A stretch of DNA of 64,000 nucleotides from Acidovorax delafieldii. Lineage in GTDB: Bacteria > Pseudomonadota > Gammaproteobacteria > Burkholderiales > Burkholderiaceae_C. A program made the translations under genes and the position numbers. This document shows positions 39,901 through 51,710 of this stretch, piece by piece (the first letter of the stretch is position 1; each line of letters starts with the position of its first letter). A model generated the notes under the pieces. That model was given only the letters and a program-made list of their open reading frames with translations. It was not told the DNA's origin and did not search any database. The DNA is taken from contig NZ_VJWE01000012.1 in the NCBI RefSeq assembly GCF_007993815.1, positions 1-64,000 of the forward strand, read 5' to 3'.

Positions 39901-40522
39901 CTACCTGTCTGGCCATCTTTTTGATGAAGTGGCGACCGAGGTGCGCCGTTTTGTGCGCACCCAGATCGATGAGCTGCTTGACAGCCGAGAGCCCCAGGTA
40001 CTTGCCGGCATCATCAGCGACTTTCGGGTCATCAACGGGCAACGCGGGAGGCTGGGACTCTTCAAGCTGGACGACAAGTCCGCTGTGATTGAGGCTTCTG
40101 CCGATGAGGCGTTGCTCAATACCTACCGCAATCAGCTCAAGGAAGATGAGTTTGTAGTGATGATGGGCCGGCTGCAGCTGGACCACTTCAGTGGCGGTCT
40201 GCGCGTCAAGGTGCAGCAGGTGTGGGACCTGGCGGGCGCGCGTTGCCGGTTTGGCAAATACCTGCATGTGACTGTGGGTGATAAGGCGCCAGATGTGCCG
40301 CGCTTGGTACGCGAGTTTCCGCCGTTGCGCGAAGAGGTCGCCGAAGGGGGGTTGGTGCACGGGTTGCGCGTGCGCATGGGCGTGCGCTGCCAGTCGGACG
40401 ATGCTGCTGCAGTGGCAGAGTTGCAACTGGGTGAAAACGCGCGTTTCTACCCCAGCGATGCTGCGTTGGCGGCATGGACCGCCCAAGTGGGTGCCGGTGC
40501 CGCCAATGTGGTGTACGAGTGA
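36989..40522 (+). CDS. dnaE: DNA polymerase III alpha subunit
   Basis: A 1177-residue replicative polymerase of the DnaE1 type. The N-terminal PHP domain starts FVHLRLHTEFSVVDG. The catalytic palm has GPGRGSGAGSLVAYAL and PDFDIDFC with the two active Asp residues. Helix-hairpin-helix and OB-fold regions follow (LEKTAVGFYLSGHLF, RVINGQRGRLGLFKLDD). ATG at 36989 is preferred because HLRLHTEFS is the family N-terminus. It stands alone. Confidence 0.97.
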   Translation: MFVHLRLHTEFSVVDGTNRIDEVAKAAAKDGQPALAITDLNNLFGAIKFYKEARGKGVKPILGAEIFLEGEAGGVPSRLILLVQSRQGYLNLSELLARAWTRNIVKNLALSTWTWLEELSEGLIALSGAQAGPVGQALMKGDESGAADVALRLAGIFPHRFYIELQRAGRNDDEAHVVAAAQLAARLNLPVVATHPVQFAEPDDYEAHEARICIAEGEILANPRRVRKFTRDQYFKSSAEMEALFADLPSAIANTVEIAQRCNLTLVLGKPQLPDFPTPNGMPIDEYFRYASFEGLEERLKHLFPNEAERDKERPRYVERLEFELGTILKMGFPGYFLIVGDFIQWAKQNGCPVGPGRGSGAGSLVAYALKITDLDPLQYNLLFERFLNPERVSMPDFDIDFCQSNRDRVIDYVKDKYGKNAVSQIATFGTMAAKAAIRDVGRVMDMSYTFCDGISKLVPGKPGMSYTLAYPPEVKKDGDKNNYALELEPMLYERVRKEEDVKTVIEMAQKLEGMTRNIGMHAGGVLIAPGKLTDFCPLYQQPGSESAVSQYDKDDVEAIGLVKFDFLGLATLTILEIAREFIMKRHKGQENFAFENIPLDDGPTYRLFSEGKTEAVFQFESRGMQGMLKEARPSRLEDLIALNALYRPGPMDLIPSFVNRKHGKEEVIYPHPLVEPVLAETYGIMVYQEQVMQTAQVLGGYSLGGADMLRRAMGKKKAEEMAEHRAIFRKGAAEKGISQEKADEVFDLMEKFAGYGFNKSHAAAYSLLAYHTGWLKVHYTAEFFCANMTVEMDDTDKLKVLFEDAHKMGLSFEPPDVNRGFYRFEPVTDKIIRYGLGAVKGTGQQAIEAIVGAREGRGEGPQGSTKGPFKSLFDFCVRVDKARMNKRTVEALIKAGAFDSIHLNRAALVASIDRAFDFAAATLANVNQGGLFDMMGDDAHGSGTQEPDLVDATPWGIKERLTLEKTAVGFYLSGHLFDEVATEVRRFVRTQIDELLDSREPQVLAGIISDFRVINGQRGRLGLFKLDDKSAVIEASADEALLNTYRNQLKEDEFVVMMGRLQLDHFSGGLRVKVQQVWDLAGARCRFGKYLHVTVGDKAPDVPRLVREFPPLREEVAEGGLVHGLRVRMGVRCQSDDAAAVAELQLGENARFYPSDAALAAWTAQVGAGAANVVYE

Positions 40523-40628
40523 TTGAGTTCCCCGCAGAAGTTTCTGTAAGCCGTGGGTTGAAAAATACCTGGTCAACAACCAGCTTCTCCTGCAGCGGCA
40601 CCCTGTTCGGGTCGCTAGAATGATTTTC

Positions 40629-40988
40629 ATGGCAACAAAACCACCTTCACCCCCCACCGCGCCGCCCGTGACCCGGCCTGCGCGGGATGATGGCGGTTCG
40701 GTCGTGCTCGAGAGGCGCACCCAAAAGACCCAGCCGCCGCAGATGTACCAGGTGGTCATGCTGAACGACGACTACACGCCCATGGAGTTCGTCATCGTGG
40801 TTCTGCAGGAGTTTTTCAGTAAAGACCGCGAAACTGCCACCCAGATCATGTTGAAGATCCACCTCGATGGCAAAGGCGTCTGCGGCGTTTATTCGCGCGA
40901 TGTGGCAGCCACCAAGGTAGAACAAGTGCTTGACGCCGCCGCCAAGGCGGGCCACCCACTGCAATGTGTGAGTGAACCTGTTGCATAA
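40629..40988 (+). CDS. clpS: ClpS adaptor protein
   Basis: About 119 residues (122 if ATG at 40620 is used). A disordered Pro-rich N-terminal arm leads to the ClpS core: [20 protein letters not shown] holds the N-degron pocket residues, then [21 protein letters not shown]. ClpS delivers N-end-rule substrates to ClpA. clpA starts 57 bp downstream, the usual pairing. Confidence 0.95.
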   Translation: MATKPPSPPTAPPVTRPARDDGGSVVLERRTQKTQPPQMYQVVMLNDDYTPMEFVIVVLQEFFSKDRETATQIMLKIHLDGKGVCGVYSRDVAATKVEQVLDAAAKAGHPLQCVSEPVA

Positions 40989-41045
40989 CAGGTTTTTCAT
41001 CCCCACTTAGAGTTATCTTTTCCACGCAAGCACAAAGGAGTTCAC

Positions 41046-43394
<2,349 letters not shown>

Positions 43395-43418
43395 CCTCGG
43401 GTTCCTCGCAGATCCACG

Positions 43419-43450
43419 AAAAGCCCACGGTTCACGCCGTGGGCTTTTTC
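43419..43450 (+). terminator. Intrinsic terminator after clpA
   Basis: AAGCCCACGG (43421-43430) and CCGTGGGCTT (43437-43446) form a 10-bp stem with a 6-nt loop and a following T-run. It serves clpA; the flanking A-run also allows use from the opposite strand. Confidence 0.9.
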
Positions 43451-43505
43451 ATTGGCGATGGCCGCCGGGGCCCATACACCCGCCGAGGCGGTGTTGAACT
43501 GTTTT

Positions 43506-45701
43506 TTAGCGTGATGGCGTGCGCGCGACCGGCGCGCCAGCGCGCCCTGCCTTGACCGGTTGTGTAGCTTGAGCAAGCAAGGGCGCACACTGCGCGTCGT
43601 CGTCAGCTCCGGGTACCGTTACAGGCAACAATGCCAAGGCGGCAGGCGCGGCCACCGCAGCGGCAATGGCTGCCCCGGCGCGCAACAGCAGGGGGCCTGG
43701 TTCTGCGCCCACATCGGGTTTGCCCAGCGTGCCGCGCACGTACAGCGGAGTGCGCAGCGAGAAGAACTTCCACTCCAGCGACGCTGGTTTCACGCTCAGG
43801 TTCAGGCGTTCCTCTGCCATGTCGATGGTGCCCGTGACATCCACCACCGCCTCGTTGGTGCTCAGCTTGGCGGTGCGGACCGTGGCAAGGCCTTCGCGCA
43901 CCGCCAGATCTGCCACCGCGCAATGCAGTTGCACTTCTTTGTTGTCGCCAAACAGTTTGCCCACCACGATGCTGCCCACGTTGAGTGCAGCGCGGTCGAG
44001 TAGTTCGCGGCTCAGAGTGCCATCGCGCACATACAGGCGGGCCTCGCCGCTGCTGCTGCCAAGCCACTGCGCTACGGAATTCCCCTGGCCATTCAGCGCC
44101 ATGGCGCCATCGAGTCGCCCCAGGCTTTTTTGGGTCAGTTCCACCTCGGGAAACAGCGCAGCGAGCCGCAGGTTTTGCACGCGGGTGTCCATGTGTACCG
44201 TCAGCGGTCGTTTGCGGCTGTCCAGCACCAGTTTGGATTCAATCTGGCCTTTGGCCACACCAAAATGCAAGGGTTCCAGGCGCAGCACGGCATCGTCCAA
44301 TACAGCATGCACGCTAAGGTCCTCCAGCGGCAGGCTGTTGGGTCGGATCACACGCTGCCCCGCAAACTTGAGATCCATATCCATGGTGCTCCAGCGATCG
44401 GTGGCAAACGCAGCGTTGGGCAGTACCTTGCCATTGCGGCCAGGCTGGGCAGTCGCCGTGGTGGCTGTACCGAGCACTGGTCCCAGGTCCACCAGGCGCA
44501 ACTGATTGGATGTGATAGCGCCTGAAAGTTTGCCGCGTGGCGCAGCCGACACGAAGCGCAGATTGCCGTGCAGATCGCTCTGGCCTACCGTACCAGTGAA
44601 GTCACGGTAGTCCCATACAGCACGGCCTGGTTGCAGACTGCCCTGCAATCGTCCCTGGGTCTGAAATGCGGGCGTATTGGGCAGTACAAGACCCGTGAGT
44701 GCATACAGGTCTGCCATGCTGGCGCCTTTGAGCATGACTTGGAAATCCATTCCTGACAGCGCACCAGGGTTTGCCAGAATGCCCCGAACGGCCGTTTCTA
44801 CGCTGCCCGCCTTGGCGGTGAATTGCAGGGGGTAGTTCACCTCTTTGTCGCGTAGCGAGAGCACAGAGCCGGCCTGACCCTGACCCTCGATACGCGCCTT
44901 GCCCAGCGTGCCCTTGAGGTCGAAGCGCACGCCATAAACTGGGGTGCTGGAGGCACTCGCCGTGCCAGACGCAGGCGATGCAGCATTCCCCGATGCAACG
45001 ACTGTCTGCCCTTCGCTCAGGGTGTCGACGCGGGCGGTCAGATCAAGGTCTTGCTTGGCGTCGTTATATGCCAAATGCCCCCCGCGGACCGCTAGCTGAT
45101 GAATGCTGAACGCCCAGCGCGGCGTGGCGTCATCGGGATCCCTCTTTGGGAGCAGTGTCCAATTGTTGCTACCGTCGCGCAGGCGGGCGAGGGAGATGTC
45201 CGGGCCAGACAGCTCCAGGGTATCAATGACCACTTGCCGCCCCAGTAGTGGCCAAAGCTTGAGCGATGCGCGCGCCATCTCGGCGCGTGCCGTGGTTTGG
45301 GGCGTTGCGGCTTTGCCAGGACGGGCAAATCCTGGCGGGTCTTGCAGAACCAGCTGGGTTCCCTGCACAGTGATGCCGGGAACCCAGCGGTGCCACCCTT
45401 CTTCAAGGGGCTGTGGCCAGTGCCAGGATGCGGATAAATCGCCCTCCACCGCAAACTGTCGTCCGGCTGCCTCGCTGAGGGTTTGGTTGATCCAGGGTTT
45501 GGAGCGGTTCCAATCCCACTGGCTCAGCGTTACCGCGCCTATCAGCAGCAGTCCTACCATGACTCCCGCTACGCCACAGGCAATGCGGACCCTGCTATGG
45601 CCCTGCCTCGGGCGAGGCGTTGAAGTCACTCCCGCTGGTGCCATTGCCGTCGCCATTGCGCGTGCAGATGTGGTGTGCTGGTCCGTTTGGGGCCTTGTCA
45701 T
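43506..45701 (-). CDS. AsmA family envelope protein
   Basis: A 731-residue protein with one N-terminal membrane anchor (ACGVAGVMVGLLLIGAVTL) and a long periplasmic body. The N-terminal region (AAGRQFAVEGDL, ITVQGTQLVLQDPPGF) and C-terminal region (GTIDMAEERLNLSVKP) fit the AsmA/TamB-like group. These proteins are thought to take part in lipid transport or outer-membrane assembly. Function here is inferred only from family. It is divergent from the pseudouridine synthase. Confidence 0.85.
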   Translation of the reverse strand: MTRPQTDQHTTSARAMATAMAPAGVTSTPRPRQGHSRVRIACGVAGVMVGLLLIGAVTLSQWDWNRSKPWINQTLSEAAGRQFAVEGDLSASWHWPQPLEEGWHRWVPGITVQGTQLVLQDPPGFARPGKAATPQTTARAEMARASLKLWPLLGRQVVIDTLELSGPDISLARLRDGSNNWTLLPKRDPDDATPRWAFSIHQLAVRGGHLAYNDAKQDLDLTARVDTLSEGQTVVASGNAASPASGTASASSTPVYGVRFDLKGTLGKARIEGQGQAGSVLSLRDKEVNYPLQFTAKAGSVETAVRGILANPGALSGMDFQVMLKGASMADLYALTGLVLPNTPAFQTQGRLQGSLQPGRAVWDYRDFTGTVGQSDLHGNLRFVSAAPRGKLSGAITSNQLRLVDLGPVLGTATTATAQPGRNGKVLPNAAFATDRWSTMDMDLKFAGQRVIRPNSLPLEDLSVHAVLDDAVLRLEPLHFGVAKGQIESKLVLDSRKRPLTVHMDTRVQNLRLAALFPEVELTQKSLGRLDGAMALNGQGNSVAQWLGSSSGEARLYVRDGTLSRELLDRAALNVGSIVVGKLFGDNKEVQLHCAVADLAVREGLATVRTAKLSTNEAVVDVTGTIDMAEERLNLSVKPASLEWKFFSLRTPLYVRGTLGKPDVGAEPGPLLLRAGAAIAAAVAAPAALALLPVTVPGADDDAQCAPLLAQATQPVKAGRAGAPVARTPSR

Positions 45702-45892
45702 AGAGCAGCCATGCTAGCCCGCAGAACGCAAATTTGCGTCGATTGCGTTGGTCAAAAGGCCTTTTGGCGTGCTTGTCCTACAGCGTTGCTCTGCATGGGC
45801 TTTGTGCTCCACCTGTATGCGCGGGTGAAGCGCTATCCCCGGTCGGGACTGGCGTATCTTGACGCCGACCAACCCCCTAGAATTTGCACGCC

Positions 45893-46801
45893 ATGCACAA
45901 CCCTCGCCATCCCCATGTATTGCCCGTGCGCGATGGGGTGAGCCCCAGCTGCGTGGTACTGCCTGCGCGAGGGCAGGGCAGCATGCTGGATTTTTTGACA
46001 GAGCGGCTGCCGGCCGTATCCCGTGAAGGGTGGCAGGAGCGCATGGAGGCGGGTGTCGTGGTGGATGAACGCGGGCGGGCCGTGTTGCCTGATCGGGCTT
46101 TTGAGGGAGGGCTGCGCCTTTACTACTATCGTAGCCTTCCCTCCGAGCCCGCCTTGCCGTTCAGTGAAGCGGTGGTGTACCAGGACGAGCATCTGGTGGT
46201 GGCAGATAAGCCGCACTTCATGCCGGTAACGCCCTCAGGCCGGTATCTGCATAACACCTTGCTGGTACGCCTCAAACGGCGGTTGGGGCTGCCCGAGCTC
46301 TCGCCATTGCACCGCATTGACCGTGATACGGCTGGGTTGGTGATGCTGTCAGTGCATCAGGCAACGCGCGGAGCGTATCAGGCGCTGTTCCGCGATCGAC
46401 AGATCATCAAGCATTACGAGGCCGTTGCGCCGTGGCGCGCCGACCTGACCTTCCCGCGTGACCACCGCAGCCGGTTGGAGGAGAGTCCGCAGTTCTTTCG
46501 TATGCAGGAGGTGTCGGGCGAGCCCAATAGCTACACCCATATCCAGGTGCTAGAGGTCACAGGCGACTGGGCTCGGTACCTGCTGTCGCCCGTCACTGGC
46601 AAGCGCCACCAGTTGCGCGTGCATATGGCGGCCCTGGGGCTGCCACTGCGCAACGACCCTTTTTATCCCGTCGTCAACGACCCGCCCGAAGGCGACTACT
46701 CGCGGCCTCTGCAGCTGTTGGCGCGGTCTCTTGAGTTTGTGGATCCCGTAACTGGGGTGCAAAGGGTTTTTGAAAGCAGACAGGCGCTGAGCCTGCCTTG
46801 A
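45893..46801 (+). CDS. RluA-family pseudouridine synthase
   Basis: A 302-residue enzyme. An S4-like N-terminal segment (MLDFLTERLPAVSREGWQER) precedes the catalytic domain with HRIDRDTAGLVML, which holds the nucleophilic Asp, and the C-terminal GKRHQLRVHMAALG motif. It isomerises a uridine in rRNA or tRNA; the position cannot be told from sequence. ATG at 45893 is chosen over an upstream TTG. Monocistronic. Confidence 0.9.
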   Translation: MHNPRHPHVLPVRDGVSPSCVVLPARGQGSMLDFLTERLPAVSREGWQERMEAGVVVDERGRAVLPDRAFEGGLRLYYYRSLPSEPALPFSEAVVYQDEHLVVADKPHFMPVTPSGRYLHNTLLVRLKRRLGLPELSPLHRIDRDTAGLVMLSVHQATRGAYQALFRDRQIIKHYEAVAPWRADLTFPRDHRSRLEESPQFFRMQEVSGEPNSYTHIQVLEVTGDWARYLLSPVTGKRHQLRVHMAALGLPLRNDPFYPVVNDPPEGDYSRPLQLLARSLEFVDPVTGVQRVFESRQALSLP

Positions 46802-46998
46802 ACACGCTGGGACCTCGACGCAGACCTGCATGACCACTTCTGTGTGCAGCAGCGAGTTGTTGTTGTGGTGAGTTTTTGCAAGGGTTTTCCCTATGCCTAA
46901 AAAGGCCATTGCACTGGCGATGGTTTTGTTTTTGCGCGACTTCGGGTACTTTGGTTCTCCGTATGCAAGTCGATGCATAAATTACCCAAACGCACCAG

Positions 46999-49026
46999 AT
47001 GATTCCCTCAAGCTCCCGCCATTCCGTCGCCTTCAAGCTGTCCTTGACGGCTTTGCTCAGTCTGTTGGCGGTTTTGTTGGCCACGATGGGCATCGTCAGT
47101 ACCCTGCTCTGGAAAGACTTCGGTCGCCTCGCGCGTGGTGATGCCATGCAATACGCCGCCCAGGTACGCACTTTGGTCCAGACCTTTGATGAAACGGCGC
47201 AAGAGCAGGCCAAGCGCGACTTCACCCTGTTCAAGGCGAATTTCCCAGGTCAATTCACCGTCGCAGAGTCGCCCGGGGCCGATGGAAAGCCCGAGGCGGT
47301 GCTGTCTTTCCAGGGGGCCTCCGTCAACGGCGACTTTGAAGTGGTGGACCGATTCTCCAAGGACAGCACGGGAGCAGTGGCCACGATTTTCGCGCGCACC
47401 GGCGACGATTTCATTCGTGTGACCACATCCCTCAAAAAGCAGGATGGTGAGCGTGCTTACAAGACCCTGCTGGACCGTAAGCACCCGGCCTATGCCCTCA
47501 TGAATGAGGGCAAAACCTATATCGGCCGTGCCAGCCTGTTTGGCCGTGAGTACATGACCGTGTATGAGCCCATCCGCGACGGGACTCGCACCATCGGCAT
47601 CCTGTTCATTGGCTCCGACATGGGTGCCATTCTGGGCAAGCTCGACACCGTGATGGCGGGACAAAAATTGTTTACCTCGGGTGCTGTGTATGCCGTCAAT
47701 CTCTCATCAGGCCCCGCACGGGGCAGTGTTTTCGGGTTGCCCGGCGCTGGCAAGTCCCTGAAGTTGGATGACAAGGACGACAACGCCAAGGCTTGGCTGG
47801 CGTCGTTGGCTGCGGTCCAGTCCTCTGGCGATCTGGAGTCCGGTTGGTCGCCCCGTCGAAGCGGTGAGAGTGATACCGCCACCCGCTACGTGGCGGTTGA
47901 GCACTACAGACCCTGGAGCTGGGCCATCGTTGCCGAGGCACCTTTGACAGAGATGATGAGTGAGGCGCGCGGCGTGCTCACCTGGCTTTGGCTGGGTGTG
48001 GCGGTGGCACTCGCGTTGCTCACTGTGGTGCTGTTGGTGGCTACGCGCAGGCTGGTGGGTGCCCCCGTGCAGCAGCTAAGCACAGCCCTTGGCTATCTGG
48101 CGCAGGGGGATCTCACGCACGCGGTGTCCGTCCGGTCGCGCGATGAAATCGGCTCTCTGGCCCAGGCCATGGAAGGCTTTCGCGTCCGGTTGGTGGAAAG
48201 TTTGGGCACGGTGCGTACCAGTGCCGACAGCGTATCTGCTGCCAGTACGGAGATTGCACAGGGCAACCAGGACCTGTCAGGCCGTACCGAAAGTCAGGCC
48301 AGTGCGTTGGAGCAGACGGCGGCCAGCATGGAGCAACTGGGCGCCACCATACGCCACAACGCCGACAGCGCAAGCCAAGCCAACCAACTGGCCGTGGGGG
48401 CCAGCCGGGTTGCCCAGCAGGGTGGTGAGGTGGTGTCCAAAGTGGTCCGCACGATGCAGGACATCAACAGCAGCAGCCAGAGGATTGCCGACATCATTGG
48501 CGTGATCGACGGCATTGCCTTTCAGACCAACATCCTGGCACTCAACGCGGCGGTCGAGGCGGCACGCGCGGGTGAACAAGGTCGCGGCTTCGCGGTGGTG
48601 GCCGCCGAGGTGCGCAATCTGGCCCAGCGCACGGCAGCTGAAGCCAAGGCCATCAAGGAGCTGATTGGCGCCAGCAGCGCCATGGTGCAACAGGGCTCGG
48701 TGCTGGCCGATCAGGCCGGCGCCACGATGCAGGAAGTCGTCAGCTCTATCCAGCGCGTGGCCGACATGGTCTCTGAAATCAGCGCGGCCAGTAGCGAGCA
48801 GACCGCCGGCGTTGGCCAGGTGGGTGAGGCTGTCACGCAGCTCGACCAGACCACGCAGCAGAACGCGGCGCTGGTGGAGGAAATGGCTGCGGCTGCCAGC
48901 AGCCTGCGCACGCAGGCGCAGCAGATGGTTGAGGCCATTGCGCGGTTCAACCTGGGCCAGGATGCGACAACGGCGCGTATGCCTGTGTCCGCATCGGACC
49001 GTGCCGTGCCAAAGCTCGGCGGCTAG
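46999..49026 (+). CDS. Methyl-accepting chemotaxis protein
   Basis: A 675-residue chemoreceptor. A first membrane helix ([19 protein letters not shown]) is followed by a ~280-residue periplasmic Cache-type sensor, a second helix ([19 protein letters not shown] near 330-350), HAMP, and a signalling domain with the conserved hairpin tip [19 protein letters not shown]. No NWETF-type C-terminal pentapeptide is seen. The ligand is unknown. It is alone and ends at a bidirectional terminator. Confidence 0.93.
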   Translation: MIPSSSRHSVAFKLSLTALLSLLAVLLATMGIVSTLLWKDFGRLARGDAMQYAAQVRTLVQTFDETAQEQAKRDFTLFKANFPGQFTVAESPGADGKPEAVLSFQGASVNGDFEVVDRFSKDSTGAVATIFARTGDDFIRVTTSLKKQDGERAYKTLLDRKHPAYALMNEGKTYIGRASLFGREYMTVYEPIRDGTRTIGILFIGSDMGAILGKLDTVMAGQKLFTSGAVYAVNLSSGPARGSVFGLPGAGKSLKLDDKDDNAKAWLASLAAVQSSGDLESGWSPRRSGESDTATRYVAVEHYRPWSWAIVAEAPLTEMMSEARGVLTWLWLGVAVALALLTVVLLVATRRLVGAPVQQLSTALGYLAQGDLTHAVSVRSRDEIGSLAQAMEGFRVRLVESLGTVRTSADSVSAASTEIAQGNQDLSGRTESQASALEQTAASMEQLGATIRHNADSASQANQLAVGASRVAQQGGEVVSKVVRTMQDINSSSQRIADIIGVIDGIAFQTNILALNAAVEAARAGEQGRGFAVVAAEVRNLAQRTAAEAKAIKELIGASSAMVQQGSVLADQAGATMQEVVSSIQRVADMVSEISAASSEQTAGVGQVGEAVTQLDQTTQQNAALVEEMAAAASSLRTQAQQMVEAIARFNLGQDATTARMPVSASDRAVPKLGG

Positions 49027-49058
49027 AGAGCATCGACAGAAAGACATCAGCCCATGAA

Positions 49059-49096
49059 AAAACCTGCCAGGCATTGCTGCCTGGCAGGTTTTATTG
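49059..49096. terminator. Bidirectional terminator between MCP gene and tRNA-Gly
   Basis: AACCTGCCAGGCA (49061-49073) and TGCCTGGCAGGTT (49078-49090) form a perfect 13-bp stem with a 4-nt loop. T-rich tails lie on both strands, serving the chemoreceptor gene and the minus-strand tRNA. Confidence 0.93.
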
Positions 49097-49099
49097 ATT

Positions 49100-49173
49100 T
49101 GGAGCGGGTGAAGGGAATCGAACCCTCGTATGAAGCTTGGGAAGCTGCCGTTCTACCATTGAACTACACCCGC
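49100..49173 (-). tRNA. tRNA-Gly (CCC anticodon)
   Basis: A 74-nt minus-strand cloverleaf starting GCGGGTGTAGTTCAATGGTA and ending with an encoded CCA. The acceptor stem GCGGGTG pairs with CACCCGC. The anticodon loop contains TTCCCAA with CCC. The T arm has GGTTCGATTCC. It closely resembles the E. coli CCC isoacceptor and reads GGG. Confidence 0.97.
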
Positions 49174-49339
49174 GACGCTCCGGATTATAGGCAGCATCCG
49201 CCAGCCGTCTGGCAAGCGCTTTGTGCAAGCGTGCAAAACGCATATCCATAGCCGAACATGTTGGTTGGGTGTGATCGCGTCGGGCTCTAAATTCCTTCTA
49301 CCTGCTGCACTGCACAGGCACTTCAAAGAAAGGGAACGG

Positions 49340-50311
49340 ATGCCAATGACAACCCAACGCACTCTCTCATCACAATGGTTTGGACGCCGCTGGATGCGTG
49401 CCTCCTTGGCATCCTGCATGGCGTTATTCGGTGGAACTTTGCTCGCTGCCACACCCATCCCCGCAGGCCCTCTGGTCACCACCGAGTGGCTGGCGCAGAA
49501 CCTGGACAACCCGCAGTTACGCATTGTGGAAGTGAGCGTGAACCCGGGCCTGTACGAGCGGAGCCATGTGCCGGGTGCGGTCAACTTCTCGTGGCACCAG
49601 GACCTGAACGACCGGGTGCGTCGTGACATCGTGAGCAAGGAGGCGTTTGAGGCCCTGTTGTCCAAGGCGGGCGTGTCGCAAGACACCACGGTGGTGCTGT
49701 ACGGCGACACCAACAACTGGTTTGCTGCCTGGGGCGCGTGGGTGTTTGACATCTATGGTGTCAAGAACGTGAAGCTGCTCGACGGCGGCCGCAAGAAGTG
49801 GGAGGCGGAGAACCAGCCGCTGAACAACCGCGTGCCCGAGTTTGCAGCCACCAGCTACCGGGTGGCCAAGGTGAACACCGACCTGCGGGCCCGCCTGTCC
49901 GATGCATTGGCTGCGGCAGAGGGCAAGAGCAATGCAAAGCTGGTGGACATCCGGTCGGCCGACGAATACGCGGGCAAGATTTTTGCCCCGGCCGGTGTGC
50001 CCGAGCTGAGCATCCGTGCTGGCCATATCCCCGGCGCGGCTAACGTGCCCTGGGGCCAGGCAGTCAAGGAGGATGGCACCTTCAAGTCCGCCGAGGACCT
50101 CAAAAAGCTCTACGCCAGCGCGGGCGTGGATGGCAGCAAGCCCATCATCACCTACTGCCGCATTGGCGAACGCTCCAGCCACACCTGGTTTGCGCTGTCC
50201 AAGATCCTGGGCTACAGCGTCAAGAACTATGACGGTTCGTGGACGGAATACGGCAATGCGGTGGGCGTGCCCATCACCAACCCGGCGGGCACCATCTGGG
50301 CCGCGAAGTGA
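49340..50311 (+). CDS. Periplasmic thiosulfate sulfurtransferase (tandem rhodanese)
   Basis: A 323-residue protein with an N-terminal signal sequence (RASLASCMALFGGTLLAA, with an RR pair just before it; Sec or Tat is unclear). Two rhodanese domains follow: the first is inactive, with YGDTNNWFAAW in place of a Cys loop. The second carries the active-site loop CRIGERSSHT near residue 275. It moves sulfane sulfur from thiosulfate to an acceptor. A YeeE/YedE transporter gene follows, separated by a terminator. Confidence 0.9.
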   Translation: MPMTTQRTLSSQWFGRRWMRASLASCMALFGGTLLAATPIPAGPLVTTEWLAQNLDNPQLRIVEVSVNPGLYERSHVPGAVNFSWHQDLNDRVRRDIVSKEAFEALLSKAGVSQDTTVVLYGDTNNWFAAWGAWVFDIYGVKNVKLLDGGRKKWEAENQPLNNRVPEFAATSYRVAKVNTDLRARLSDALAAAEGKSNAKLVDIRSADEYAGKIFAPAGVPELSIRAGHIPGAANVPWGQAVKEDGTFKSAEDLKKLYASAGVDGSKPIITYCRIGERSSHTWFALSKILGYSVKNYDGSWTEYGNAVGVPITNPAGTIWAAK

Positions 50312-50397
50312 ATGGGCTGACCGACAGAACCTTTTGGGAAGAAGCTGCAATGCAAAACAAAGAGATCTTTTGAGTTTTGGTAGGGGGTCTCCTTTAC

Positions 50398-50422
50398 AGC
50401 CCGCCTGGTGCGGGCTTTTTTT
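50398..50422 (+). terminator. Intrinsic terminator between rhodanese and YeeE genes
   Basis: AGCCCGC (50398-50404) and GCGGGCT (50410-50416) form a 7-bp stem followed by TTTTTT. It ends 14 bp before the transporter ATG. Confidence 0.85.
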
Positions 50423-50436
50423 ATGGGTGCGGTGCA

Positions 50437-51660
50437 ATGACATACAAGATCAAGGTCTCTGGCGCAGGAGCCCTGGCGTCGCTTGCAGCGCTGGCGGCAT
50501 TGGGTTGGGCGGCCCAGGCGGTTCAGGGCTTGCTAGGCGGGCGCACGCTCGTTTTTGCTCTGATCACGGGCGCGGTGCTGGGGCTCGTGCTGCAGCGCTC
50601 GCGCTTTTGCTTTTACTGCCACGCGCGCGACTGGTTTGAAGACCGCAATCCGCGCGGGCTGCTGGCCATCGTGCTGGCGCTGGCGGTGGGGGTGGTGGGC
50701 TACACCGTGGTGCTGGGCAACTGGGTGCCGGTGCCCCAGCCGGGTAAGCTGCCGCCCGACATGCACGTCGGCCCCGTGAGCTCGGTGCTGGTAGCGGCTG
50801 GGCTGTCGTTTGGTACCGGCATGGTCGTGTCGGGCTCGTGCATCAGCGCGCACTGGTACCGGCTGGCCGAGGGGGCCACGGTATCGCCGTTCGCGCTGGC
50901 CGGGTCGGCACTGGGCTTCATCCTGGGTTTCAAGACCTGGAACCCCTTGTACAGCCTGAGTGTGGCCGATGCGCCCGTGGTGTGGCTGCCTGCCCACCTG
51001 GGGTATGGCGGCGCCTTGCTGGTGCAACTGGGCGGGTTGGCCATGGTGGCTGCCTGGCTTTGGCGGGGCTTTGCGCAGGAGGCCACCGCATCATCAGCGC
51101 CGGGTGCAGTCCCTGCCGTACCAAGACTTCGTGCCGTGTGGCGCAACCTGTGGACCGGGCGCTGGCACTACTGGGTAGGCGGGTTGGTCGTGGGGCTGAT
51201 TGGCGCATTTGCCATCGTGCGCATGCGACCCCTGGGCGTGACAGCCACGCTGGGCAGCGCCGCACGCCAGTGGGCACAAGGGCAGGGCTGGATTCCAGGC
51301 CGGCTCGATGGACTCGACGGATTTGCGGGCTGCGCTACCGTGCCGCAGGCCACCTGGGTTACCCCCAATGCCATGCTGTTGGTGGGCCTGGTGGCGGGGG
51401 CGTTCGTGGCAGCCACGGCCAGCTGCCAGTTTGTGCCGCGCTGGCCCACGTGGCTCGATGCTGTACGAGGCCTGTCGGGCGGCGTGTTCCTGGGCTGGGG
51501 GGCGATGACCGGGCTGGGCTGCACCATTGGCACGCTGCTGTCCGGCGGCATGGCGGGCGCGCTGTCGGGTTGGGTGTTTGGGCTGTCCGTATTTTTTGCG
51601 GTGTGGGCCGGTCTGCAGATCAAGCGGCTGTGGCTGAGCGGGGGGCCGCAACAACGCTGA
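50437..51660 (+). CDS. YeeE/YedE family sulfur-compound transporter
   Basis: A 407-residue multi-pass inner-membrane protein with about ten hydrophobic segments and repeated Cys-containing YeeE motifs: RSRFCFYCHARD, GMVVSGSCISAHWYRL, AGCATVPQ and GLGCTIGTLLSGGMAGALSG. YeeE/TsuA proteins import thiosulfate using conserved cysteines. No TusA-like partner is seen next to it. With the periplasmic rhodanese upstream, it suggests thiosulfate handling. Start ATG at 50437 excludes a leader from the terminator. Confidence 0.88.
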   Translation: MTYKIKVSGAGALASLAALAALGWAAQAVQGLLGGRTLVFALITGAVLGLVLQRSRFCFYCHARDWFEDRNPRGLLAIVLALAVGVVGYTVVLGNWVPVPQPGKLPPDMHVGPVSSVLVAAGLSFGTGMVVSGSCISAHWYRLAEGATVSPFALAGSALGFILGFKTWNPLYSLSVADAPVVWLPAHLGYGGALLVQLGGLAMVAAWLWRGFAQEATASSAPGAVPAVPRLRAVWRNLWTGRWHYWVGGLVVGLIGAFAIVRMRPLGVTATLGSAARQWAQGQGWIPGRLDGLDGFAGCATVPQATWVTPNAMLLVGLVAGAFVAATASCQFVPRWPTWLDAVRGLSGGVFLGWGAMTGLGCTIGTLLSGGMAGALSGWVFGLSVFFAVWAGLQIKRLWLSGGPQQR

Positions 51661-51710
51661 GTCCACCCCGCAGTCCTATCCGATACACTGCGGGCCGCAT
51701 GGACGCGCAC

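Noticed and set aside
46898-46923. FliA (sigma-28)-like TAAA...GGCGATGG before the chemoreceptor gene
   Set aside because: The spacing is 14 rather than 15 bp and only five of eight -10 bases match, so it is too weak to call.
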